A stretch of 7,252 bases of DNA from Planctomycetota bacterium. GTDB lineage: Bacteria; Planctomycetota; Phycisphaerae; Sedimentisphaerales; Anaerobacaceae. Shown here one piece after another: positions 1 to 5,385 of this stretch. The notes beneath the pieces were generated by a model, which was not told the DNA's origin, did no database searches, and saw nothing but the letters and a program-made list of their open reading frames with translations. The stretch spans positions 1 through 7,252 of the forward strand of contig JABMRO010000397.1 in assembly GCA_013202635.1 (NCBI GenBank), written 5' to 3'. Every line of letters starts with the position of its first letter. Positions within the stretch are counted from its first letter, which is position 1. Position numbers and translations under genes: made by a program.

Positions 1-262
1 CCCAAGCGGCAATAGTATAGGTTGTTGGATTTGTTGGCGAAGGAAGCTCCAGGTAGTCGTCGGCCCCATCGAATACCAGACCCTGATTGATCATCCCCGC
101 TCCATAGCTTGGTGTCCCACCTGTGAATGTGCCGTTCGCCGAGCCTGCTGAGTCATCCAGGTTCCCATCAAGTTTCCAGTGTCCTACCAGCTCCGCTGAA
201 GCGTTGTTAACCAATACCACTAACAATAAAAAAGAAACCAAATAAATTAAATTTCTGTACAT
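1..262 (-). CDS. Secreted LamG/concanavalin A-like domain protein (5' part only)
   Basis: The gene runs off the left edge; 87 codons from the start are visible. The ATG at 262 follows a full SD, AAGGAGG (269-275), by six bases. The product opens with a Sec-type signal peptide: MYRN, then a hydrophobic run of about 14 residues, then NNASA with likely cleavage before ELVGHW. The mature N-terminus reads ELVGHWKLDGNLDDSAG, followed by a Gly/Thr/Ser-rich stretch, GLVFDGADDYLELP and TYTIAAW. This is the start of a LamG (laminin G-like, jelly-roll) domain: the opening strand, the 'FDG.DDY' strand and the 'T..AW' strand come in the expected order. Such domains bind glycans or decorate the cell surface, and many Planctomycetota carry large families of them, often with C-terminal sorting signals. 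The C-terminus is missing, so the full architecture and any catalytic domain are unknown. The gene appears to stand alone behind a long AT-rich upstream region. Confidence 0.85.
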   Translation of the reverse strand, partial: MYRNLIYLVSFLLLVVLVNNASAELVGHWKLDGNLDDSAGSANGTFTGGTPSYGAGMINQGLVFDGADDYLELPSPTNPTTYTIAAW

Positions 263-290
263 AATAATCCTCCTTAAAAAATGTAGGTTG

Positions 291-359
291 TTAAGTGAAA
301 TGTAAAAATATCTTCACTGCAAAGCACAAAGTATCTATTCTTTGCCTTGCATAATTCAC
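291..359 (-). CDS. Possible 22-residue upstream ORF in the LamG gene leader
   Basis: A GTG at 359 is preceded by GAGGAG (365-370) with five bases between, a convincing ribosome binding site. The frame gives a 22-residue peptide, MNYARQRIDTL then CFAVKIFLHFT, and ends at TAA (291-293), 28 bases before the LamG start codon. The second half is hydrophobic. It could be a leader peptide, a translational coupler or chance. No repeated-codon or attenuator structure was recognised. The support is only the SD and the position, so confidence is low. Confidence 0.2.
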   Translation of the reverse strand: MNYARQRIDTLCFAVKIFLHFT

Positions 360-485
360 AATAACTCCTCATTTATTTAAGAAAACTACAGGAACTGCGC
401 CCATGGGAAGACTAAAATCCACAGATGCACGGCTGCACAGGAACACTTCACCCAATGTATTTCTACTAAATTAGCCGCTGTCCTG

Positions 486-722
486 TCAAGGATAATCTCT
501 GCGATTATGCATCACACCATACCTTTCAAGGATTTCGCTCACGGCCAATTCTATATTCCCGCCCGTCATCTCTGAAAGTGCGTATATTATCAAAACCGCC
601 ACCTTTGCACTTGTGCTCGGACAAATTAAACACTTTTGTAATTTTTTGCCCAAGAACTGAAAAAAATTATTGTCCAATCCTGGGTGGATACCGCGCTCCA
701 CCGGCACCCAAAATTCGGGCAA
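486..722 (-). CDS. Uncertain small hypothetical protein, possibly a decayed gene
   Basis: I do not recognise this product. The frame opens with TTG at 722, directly downstream of an in-frame stop at 729-731, so it cannot extend further. Translation gives 78 residues with a protein-like second half (AKVAVLIIYALSEMTGGNIE, then a helical tail ending in RRDYP). Upstream GGAAAG is only a weak SD. A different minus frame entering from upstream (ATG at 804) is also protein-like: MGLSGEIRQYTIYSDIKKEQ through to PPRIGQ, stopping at 667-669. Past that stop the same frame is open again down to codons reading GREYRIGRERNP near 510. This may be a frameshifted or stop-interrupted remnant, a small gene, or chance in an AT-rich gap. 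Low confidence. Confidence 0.25.
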   Translation of the reverse strand: MPEFWVPVERGIHPGLDNNFFQFLGKKLQKCLICPSTSAKVAVLIIYALSEMTGGNIELAVSEILERYGVMHNRRDYP

Positions 723-868
723 ATTGCATTAGCTTTCCCGTGTTCTGCTCTTTTTTTATATCACTATATATAGTATATTGCCTAATTTCTCCGCTTAGTC
801 CCATATTGCCGGCCCGGCCGTTAAAATGGGGCTTCTTAAAAAGCTCGTTTTTAATACTAACAGGTTTT

Positions 869-900
869 ATTTTGCCCTGTCTTTATGTAAATTTTGCCCT
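869..900. repeat. Direct 10-base repeat spaced two helical turns
   Basis: ATTTTGCCCT occurs at 869-878 and again at 891-900, with starts 22 bases apart, about two turns of B-DNA. A shorter copy, TTTTGCCC, is at 644-651, and a relative, ATTTTGGGCCT, sits near 973-983. The spacing suits two dimers bound to the same face of DNA, but no regulator can be named, and the region's base bias makes chance matches more likely. Confidence 0.35.
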
Positions 901-1083
901 TCGCAAAAGTTATCCAGCACCAAACTTTTCTAAAGTTTTTAGGCCATTGTTGTCGATACCAGTATTAATAGGTTATTTTGGGCCTCCTAAGGGATTAAGG
1001 GGATACACAATATATAGTGGTTATTAGCTTTGAGGGGTAAAAGGATTTTTTCGCTTCGAAGCTTATCATGCAAGGTAGTCTGA

Positions 1084-1365
1084 ATGTCCGATTTCGATTC
1101 CAGCAGCCGTTTTAAAGGCCAAAATCGCCAAGTGGATACTGTTGAAGATAGCCTTGCTCCGGATAAGGATTTTATTATGGAGCAGATTCTTGAAAATCTA
1201 AACACTACTCCTATTGGCCAGGTGTTAAAAAAGATTGCTTCGCTGCCGGACGGACGAAAAGAGAAAGTTCTCGATGTCCGACAGCAGCTTACAGAAGGTA
1301 AATACGAACTCAATGAGTATTTGGATGTTGCTCTTGATAAAGTTCTCGAGGACCTTACAGCATAA
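1084..1365 (+). CDS. flgM: FlgM-like anti-sigma-28 factor
   Basis: The product is 93 residues, close to the ~97 of enterobacterial FlgM. Residues 1-30 are polar and probably disordered. The C-terminal half carries the FlgM-domain pattern: LPDGRKEKVLDVRQQL (54-69), EGKYELNEYLDVALDKVLED (71-90). The key element is the basic helix, then 'G.Y.....D.A...L', which in characterised FlgM proteins wraps around the flagellar sigma factor FliA and blocks promoter binding until FlgM is exported through the hook-basal body. The ATG follows AAGGTAG (1072-1078) at a short distance. The gene ends in tandem stops, TAA TAG. No flagellar gene is visible beside it, which is unusual, so it may regulate a distant regulon or be a FlgM-domain protein with another sigma partner. 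The family call rests on the C-terminal pattern alone. Confidence 0.7.
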   Translation: MSDFDSSSRFKGQNRQVDTVEDSLAPDKDFIMEQILENLNTTPIGQVLKKIASLPDGRKEKVLDVRQQLTEGKYELNEYLDVALDKVLEDLTA

Positions 1366-1468
1366 TAGGGGGTGCTTTGCGCCAGACCTGAAAGGCAATA
1401 GAAGAGTCATTGAATCGGGAGATGTCTTCTCGACGGCATGTTGGTATTCGGCCTCATTGTCTTTGAGT

Positions 1469-1499
1469 TCCCAATTTTGAGATAAACTGCAAAATGGGA
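1469..1499. terminator. Hairpin between convergent genes, possible bidirectional terminator
   Basis: TCCCAATTTTG (1469-1479) can pair with CAAAATGGGA (1490-1499) in a ten-pair stem with one bulged A, closing a ten-base loop. It lies between the convergent flgM-like and spoVG stop codons, nine bases past the spoVG stop. Neither strand has a clear U-tract after the stem, so intrinsic termination is uncertain. Confidence 0.35.
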
Positions 1500-1507
1500 C
1501 CTGTTTA

Positions 1508-1948
1508 CTACGAGACTATTTCAGGGACCTCATCGTCCGGCTCATCCAGCTCGACAGGCTTGTAGCCGGGCTCCTTTGATTTCTCCATCTCTTCTTTGAA
1601 AGCGGCGGTAACTCTTTCCTGAATCCTTTTTCTGCATTCGGCATTTATCGGATGTGCGATATCGGCGTGCAGCTTCATTCTGCCTTTGAAATCCTTTTTT
1701 GCCCTGTTGTCCTGGAGGGCCCCTCCGCAGTTATTACAGTACTTGGCCCTGAGATGGTTTTTGCCTCCACACTTTTCGCAATGGTCGCTCATTTTCCGGG
1801 ACGGCATAGCGACAAAGTAGCCGTTCGTACCTTCGATGATCTTGATGTCGCGAACCACAAACTCATTGTCCATCGTTATCGAGCAAAAAGCTTTTAGCCT
1901 GTCATCCTTGTTGTTCACCAACTTGACTCTGACCTCAGTGATTTTCAT
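1508..1948 (-). CDS. spoVG: SpoVG family regulator with inserted zinc ribbon
   Basis: SpoVG is a small site-specific DNA/RNA-binding regulator, named for its roles in sporulation and septation in Bacillus but widespread outside spore formers. The N-terminus fits the family: MKITEVRVKLVNN, then SITMDNEFVVRDIKIIEG and GYFVAMPSRK (residues 43-52). The conserved second part, HADIAHPINAECRKRIQERV, resumes at 94. Between them lie about 40 extra residues with Cys57-x2-Cys60-x10-Cys71-x2-Cys74, a zinc-ribbon-like knuckle absent from the ~95-residue Bacillus protein. An acidic tail (EPDDEVPE) ends the protein at 146 residues. I chose the ATG at 1948 because GAGG precedes it at good spacing and the family homology begins there; an ATG at 1978 adds ten residues, lacks an SD and overlaps the ispE stop. 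The gene lies 23 bases after ispE and is probably co-transcribed with it. Confidence 0.9.
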   Translation of the reverse strand: MKITEVRVKLVNNKDDRLKAFCSITMDNEFVVRDIKIIEGTNGYFVAMPSRKMSDHCEKCGGKNHLRAKYCNNCGGALQDNRAKKDFKGRMKLHADIAHPINAECRKRIQERVTAAFKEEMEKSKEPGYKPVELDEPDDEVPEIVS

Positions 1949-1971
1949 TTTCTTTGCCTCACTAAAAAAGT

Positions 1972-2874
1972 TTACCATCTATTGTTACTGGCGATAATGC
2001 TTTTGCAGCCAATCTTTTCTTCAAGTCTGTGTTTGTACTGCCTGGCTATCTCTTCATCCCCGCTCTCAATGAGACAAAACATTGTTGAACCACTACCGCT
2101 TAGGCAGCAAGGCCTAATACCTAACGATTCAATTTTTGCCTTCAGTTCGGCAATGCTTTTCACCAAACTGAAACAGCTTCTTTCAAGCATATTTGCGCAC
2201 ATCTTCACCACTAAATCAATCCTGTTTTTTTTGATATAGCCCTTTATTTGACTGCTCAGCTTTTCATAGAGGGGCTGATTGTGCTCATAATTAGCGTAAA
2301 CCTTTTTGGTAGAAACACTTACATCCGGAAGCACCAAAAAAGCCAGAAAGTTAAAATTTTCTTCTAATTTTTTAATTTTTTCGCCTTTTCCTGTACAAAA
2401 CGCCAGCGGCCCATTCAGAAAGAAAGCTACGTCGCTGCCGAGCTGTGATGCCGGCTTGGCAAGCTGTTTTTTTGGAAGTTGTATATCAAGGTATTCGTTA
2501 AGCCCCATAAGGGTTGCCGCCGCGTCGCTGCTGGCCGAGCCGAGCCCTGAGCCGGCGGGGATATTTTTTGTCAGTGTGATTTTAACATCGTCCCGCCGGC
2601 GGCAACTATTCAGCAATAGCTCACCAGCCCGATAGACAAGGTTTTCTTTTCCATCCGGTGCCCAGTGCGGGCCTTTGCAGACAAGTTCGATGCCGGCTTT
2701 TTGTCCCGGCTCGATGAGGATTTCATCGTACCAGTTGACCTTGGCCATTATCGTTTCCAACTCGTGGAATCCATCGGCACGCTGCCCGGCTACAAGCAGA
2801 CTTAAATTGATTTTAGCGGGCGCTCTTACCAACAACCCCTCACCGACGGTCTCAAATTGTTCTTTATCATTCAT
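1972..2874 (-). CDS. ispE: 4-diphosphocytidyl-2-C-methyl-D-erythritol kinase
   Basis: IspE is the cytosolic GHMP-family kinase of the MEP isoprenoid pathway. It phosphorylates the 2-hydroxyl of CDP-methylerythritol with ATP. The 300-residue length is normal to slightly long. Visible motifs, in order: PAKINLSLLVAGQRADGFHE (19-38, with Lys21 as the expected substrate/catalytic lysine), the glycine-rich phosphate loop PAGSGLGSASSDAA (106-119), QLGSDVAFF (144-152, with Asp148 as the catalytic aspartate), and the C-terminal GHMP loop LSGSGSTMF (258-266). All key residues are present. The first 15 residues extend beyond the usual start, but the ATG at 2874 is the only good initiator. Little SD is seen; a TATAAT box 15 bases upstream suggests a very short leader. 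spoVG follows on the same strand. Confidence 0.97.
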   Translation of the reverse strand: MNDKEQFETVGEGLLVRAPAKINLSLLVAGQRADGFHELETIMAKVNWYDEILIEPGQKAGIELVCKGPHWAPDGKENLVYRAGELLLNSCRRRDDVKITLTKNIPAGSGLGSASSDAAATLMGLNEYLDIQLPKKQLAKPASQLGSDVAFFLNGPLAFCTGKGEKIKKLEENFNFLAFLVLPDVSVSTKKVYANYEHNQPLYEKLSSQIKGYIKKNRIDLVVKMCANMLERSCFSLVKSIAELKAKIESLGIRPCCLSGSGSTMFCLIESGDEEIARQYKHRLEEKIGCKSIIASNNRW

Positions 2875-2883
2875 AGTTGCTCG

Positions 2884-2912
2884 TTGACATTATAGCAGGT
2901 TGGATTTATTCT
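2884..2912 (+). promoter_or_regulatory. Candidate promoter for the channel operon
   Basis: On the plus strand a perfect TTGACA (2884-2889) and TATTCT (2907-2912, 4/6 match) are separated by exactly 17 bases. This gives a start near 2919, about 100 bases before the preferred channel start. It occupies the same DNA as the opposing ispE promoter. Confidence 0.5.
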
Positions 2913-2917
2913 GAACA
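2889..2917 (-). promoter_or_regulatory. Candidate ispE-spoVG promoter
   Basis: On the minus strand a perfect TATAAT (2889-2894) lies 17 bases downstream of TGTTCA (2912-2917), a 3/6 match to the -35 consensus. Transcription would start near 2882, leaving only about eight untranslated bases before the ispE ATG, in line with the lack of an SD there. Confidence 0.5.
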
Positions 2918-3020
2918 TGAAAATTAGCCACAAAAGACAAAAGGCCCAAGATACAAGATAACCGGTTAATTAATGAGCGGGAAGATTTACTCATTAGCGG
3001 ATACGGAGAGGTTAAAAAAA

Positions 3021-3938
3021 ATGAACGAATCGGAATCGAAAAATGAAAAACCGAAGGAGGAACCCCGGTTCGACCAGGAACAATACAATATGCTGCTGCT
3101 CTGCTCGGAAAAGGAGGATATGAAAGAGTGGAACAAGCGGCGTGAGGATAATCCCGGAGAAGAGATTCTTTTAGAGGAAGCGAATCTAAATAATCGCTAT
3201 CTAAAGAGAATAAACCTTAAATTTTCCCATATGAAAGGGGCATACTTTCGTTTCTCCCATCTGGAAGAGGCGAATCTTTGGTCCGCCCATTTGGAAGGAG
3301 CGATACTTCTTGGTGCTCATCTACAAGGGGCTAAGATTAAGAGAGCTTATTTGCAAGGAGCAGATTTTATGGAGGCTGAAGTTGATGTTCATACTGTGAT
3401 TAGGGATTGTAAGGTTGACAGGGAGACTGATTTCAGAATGGTTGCTCTGGATAGTGTACGGATTGATCCGGCAACGAAAGGGCTGTTAGAATGTAACCTC
3501 AGGCGGAAGACCTGGGAAGATTGGTATAAGGAACATCCTCGATTGAAATGGCTGGTCAAGCCTTTCTGGTTGATAAGTGATTATGGAATATCCACAAAGC
3601 GAATTATATTTTCTTTCTTTGGTCTGGCATTTATCTTCGCGAACATCTATTATCATTGGGGGCGAATAGCTCCGCCGGGGATTGTTAATAATCTCTTTGT
3701 AGATGCAAGTGGAGTAGCAGTGCCTTGGTGGCTTGTGCCTTTGAGAACCCTCTACTTTTCCATTGTAACGATGACAACTTTAGGCTTTGGTGATATGTAC
3801 GCAAATGCGCAAAGCATCTGGGGACATATTTTACTTAGCATTCAGGTGATTTTGGGTTATGTTCTTTTAGGCGCTTTGGTAACACGGTTTGCGGTCTTGT
3901 TCACGGCCGGCGGACCGGCAGGGAAATTCGCAGATTGA
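3021..3938 (+). CDS. Pentapeptide-repeat protein fused to a two-helix ion channel
   Basis: This 305-residue protein joins two modules. After a charged N-terminus (about 1-48), residues 50-119 form roughly 13 pentapeptide repeats (EEANL, KRINL, KGAYF, EEANL, EGAIL, QGAKI, QGADF and similar), which fold as a right-handed quadrilateral beta-helix. A cytosolic linker (about 120-190) leads to a membrane helix at 192-210, a pore helix with selectivity filter TMTTLGFGDM (250-259), and a second membrane helix at 268-290. TLGFGD is a standard potassium-channel filter variant of T-x-G-Y/F-G-D, so the C-terminus is an Ion_trans_2-type pore that would tetramerise in the inner membrane. I prefer the ATG at 3021, behind GGAGAGG (3005-3011); an in-frame ATG at 2973 adds 16 residues but has no SD. 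The gene probably heads the operon. Selectivity and gating signal are unknown; the repeat domain may be a cytoplasmic scaffold or sensor. Confidence 0.88.
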   Translation: MNESESKNEKPKEEPRFDQEQYNMLLLCSEKEDMKEWNKRREDNPGEEILLEEANLNNRYLKRINLKFSHMKGAYFRFSHLEEANLWSAHLEGAILLGAHLQGAKIKRAYLQGADFMEAEVDVHTVIRDCKVDRETDFRMVALDSVRIDPATKGLLECNLRRKTWEDWYKEHPRLKWLVKPFWLISDYGISTKRIIFSFFGLAFIFANIYYHWGRIAPPGIVNNLFVDASGVAVPWWLVPLRTLYFSIVTMTTLGFGDMYANAQSIWGHILLSIQVILGYVLLGALVTRFAVLFTAGGPAGKFAD

Positions 3939-4016
3939 CTATTGATTATTATGATATTACCACGGCGTGCAAAGCAGGCCTTGTGATAGGGATGACTTAT
4001 GTTGATCTATGGATGG

Positions 4017-4023
4017 AAAGGAG
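4017..4023 (+). promoter_or_regulatory. Ribosome binding site that sets the DUF6398 gene start
   Basis: AAAGGAG lies seven bases before the ATG at 4031. It is the best SD in this frame and argues against the longer TTG start at 3935, which has none of its own and would depend on coupling to the channel stop codon through TTGA. Confidence 0.75.
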
Positions 4024-4030
4024 TTTTGAG

Positions 4031-4717
4031 ATGAGAAAGAGTAAAAGCAAAGCCGCACAGATGCATGTTCCAAAAAAGAATCGGCAGCTCTTTGAGCAAA
4101 TTGTGGAGTTGATAGACACCTTCTGCGATACTCACCTCAATGAGAACTATAAGGAGCTTTGTGAGCATATGGCAGGTGCAATTTGCCGAACACATTTACC
4201 ACTGAGCAGAAGTAGTCCAGCTGCCTGGGCAGGCGGGATAGTTGACGCCGTTGGCTGGGTCAATTTTTTACATGACCCCAAACAAAGCCCCCATATGACA
4301 TCGGCACAGGTGGCTGAAAGGTTCGGCGTCTCACAAGGGACAATGGCGGCCAAATCAAAAATCATCCGTGACAAGCTTGACCTGATGCCGCTTGATCCGG
4401 ACTGGTGCCTGCCGGAACTGCTTATAGATAATCCCCTGGTCTGGATGTTTGATGTCGGTGGATTGATAATGGATATCCGCATGGCCCCAAGGGATGTACA
4501 GGAAGAAGCGTATGAAATGGGATTGATACCTTTCATTCCTGATGATAAGCAGGAACAGGAATCCGAATCCGGTCCGGAGATAAAAATCATAGAATTTCCT
4601 TCCAAGCAGAGCAAGGCTTCCAAACTAAAATCGCCTCAGAAGCCAAAAGACGATGGACCTGATCTATTCGAGAAAGAGGAATTAGAGAAACAAGGAATAT
4701 CGGATGACGAATCCTGA
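4031..4717 (+). CDS. DUF6398-like protein of unknown function
   Basis: The product is a soluble, 228-residue protein with no signal peptide or membrane helix. Residues about 18-170 resemble, from memory, the DUF6398 family: a helical opening (QIVELIDTFCDTHLNENYKE, then LC), an AAWAGGIVDAVGWVNFLHDP block (64-83), a helix-turn-helix-like segment SAQVAERFGVSQGTMAAKSK (91-110), then DPDWCLPELL (122-131), NPLVWMFDVGG (134-144) and MAPRDVQEEAYEMGLIPFIP (151-170). The central segment looks as if it could bind DNA, but no function is established for the family. The tail from 171 on is charged, Lys/Glu/Ser/Pro-rich and likely disordered. The start was chosen by its SD. A gap of 92 bases follows the channel gene, and the stop overlaps the next gene by 14 bases, so co-expression with the YqaA-type protein is likely. 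Confidence 0.75.
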   Translation: MRKSKSKAAQMHVPKKNRQLFEQIVELIDTFCDTHLNENYKELCEHMAGAICRTHLPLSRSSPAAWAGGIVDAVGWVNFLHDPKQSPHMTSAQVAERFGVSQGTMAAKSKIIRDKLDLMPLDPDWCLPELLIDNPLVWMFDVGGLIMDIRMAPRDVQEEAYEMGLIPFIPDDKQEQESESGPEIKIIEFPSKQSKASKLKSPQKPKDDGPDLFEKEELEKQGISDDES

Positions 4718-5381
4718 AGCAATAATTGAAAAAACGAGCGACGAGCAACCTGTAACGAGCAACAAAGCCGTTGCCTGGCGGCAGTGGCACAGGCGGTTGT
4801 ATAACTGGGTTGTTCACTGGGCCGACACCCGCTATGGGATGATAGCGCTAATTATGCTTGCTTTGACCGAGCCGATATGCGTGCCGATTCCTGCCGATGT
4901 TCTGGTGATAGGGCTTTGCCTTGGTAAGCCGAAGCGTTCACTAAGATACGGCCTGACCTGCGCGTTCTTTTCCGTTCTCGGAGGAACGATTGCCTTTTCT
5001 CTCGGTCTGGCTATCGGGCCGGAACGGATAGTAGATTTTTTCAATACCATTAGCCTGGGTGCAAAAGCGCAGCTCGCCCTCGACCTTTATACCAAGTACG
5101 ATTTCTGGGCCATCGCAATTTCGGCGCTGACGCCGGTACCCTATATGATTTTCAGTTGGGTTGGAGGAATGGCGGAAGTTTCTCTACTGAAATTCGTAAC
5201 GATAAGCATCGTATTCCGCACGATGAGATTTGGAGGGGAGTCGCTGCTGTTCTATTTCCTCGGTGAAAAGGCGCGGCGATTAATAGAAAAATATTTCAAC
5301 ATTGCCACGGTTGTTGTTATTATATTGCTGGTGGTCGTGGTTTATCTGATAAAGCTTTTGGGCCGGATGTTCTCCGGCTAA
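4704..5381 (+). CDS. yqaA: YqaA-type membrane protein of the DedA/VTT superfamily
   Basis: This 225-residue inner-membrane protein fits the YqaA branch of the DedA/SNARE-associated (VTT) superfamily, whose better-known members move or scramble lipid carriers and help keep membrane homeostasis. The amphipathic WHRRLYNWVVHWADTRYG (28-45) is the YqaA signature. It is followed by a helix with E56 and PIPADV (61-66), a GKPKRSLRYG loop (74-83), a helix with SVLGG, a re-entrant-like segment ALTPVPYMIF (141-150), SWVGGMAEVS, FRTMRFGGES (171-180), FYFLGEKARRLIEKYF (183-198), and a final membrane helix (about 200-220). The acidic and arginine positions typical of the superfamily are present. AAGGA (4692-4696) precedes the ATG. 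The first ~25 residues are extra compared with usual YqaA and are partly encoded by a small DNA repeat. The substrate is unknown. Confidence 0.85.
   Translation: MTNPEAIIEKTSDEQPVTSNKAVAWRQWHRRLYNWVVHWADTRYGMIALIMLALTEPICVPIPADVLVIGLCLGKPKRSLRYGLTCAFFSVLGGTIAFSLGLAIGPERIVDFFNTISLGAKAQLALDLYTKYDFWAIAISALTPVPYMIFSWVGGMAEVSLLKFVTISIVFRTMRFGGESLLFYFLGEKARRLIEKYFNIATVVVIILLVVVVYLIKLLGRMFSG
4734..4763 (+). repeat. Short ACGAGC repeats inside the yqaA N-terminus
   Basis: ACGAGC occurs at 4734-4739, 4741-4746 and 4755-4760; the nine-base ACGAGCAAC is repeated exactly at 4741-4749 and 4755-4763. The repeats encode the hydrophilic N-terminal extension (around TSDEQPVTSN) that is not part of the YqaA fold. 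Confidence 0.5.
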
Positions 5382-5385
5382 AAAA

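Larger units (their letters stand above)
263..1083. other. Long AT-rich intergenic region with weak coding signal
   Basis: This 820-base gap separates the minus-strand LamG gene from the plus-strand flgM-like gene. I see no RNA gene or recognisable protein domain in it. It holds the small SD-led ORF at 291-359, a minus-strand stretch (486-804) with two overlapping protein-like frames, repeated TTTTGCCC words, and a hairpin candidate at 681-710 in which GGTGGA can pair with TCCACC, or TGGGTG with CACCCA. The part from about 730 to 1050 is T-rich on the plus strand and its plus-strand frame looks spurious. Promoters for both flanking genes must lie here, but no good -35/-10 pair stood out. Confidence 0.6.

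Noticed and set aside
578..1027. A 149-codon plus-strand frame with several hydrophobic stretches
   Set aside because: It starts at a GTG without an SD, is rich in Pro, Phe, Ile and Tyr as expected from T-rich DNA, matches no family I know and lies opposite a better minus-strand frame.
1652..1897. Plus-strand frame of 81 codons
   Set aside because: It is antisense to the clearly recognisable spoVG gene.
1949..1978. Longer spoVG start at 1978
   Set aside because: It has no SD, overlaps the ispE stop and adds ten residues outside the SpoVG fold; the ATG at 1948 has GAGG at good spacing.
2973..3020. Longer channel-gene start at 2973
   Set aside because: No SD precedes it, while the ATG at 3021 has GGAGAGG. 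The longer form cannot be fully excluded.
3935..4030. TTG start overlapping the channel stop codon
   Set aside because: It would rely on coupling alone; the ATG at 4031 has a near-perfect SD and the added residues show no domain similarity.
4147..4623. A 158-codon minus-strand frame
   Set aside because: It is antisense to the DUF6398-like gene, which has an SD and family-like motifs; its composition (Ser, Ile and Cys rich) is typical of a reverse-strand shadow.
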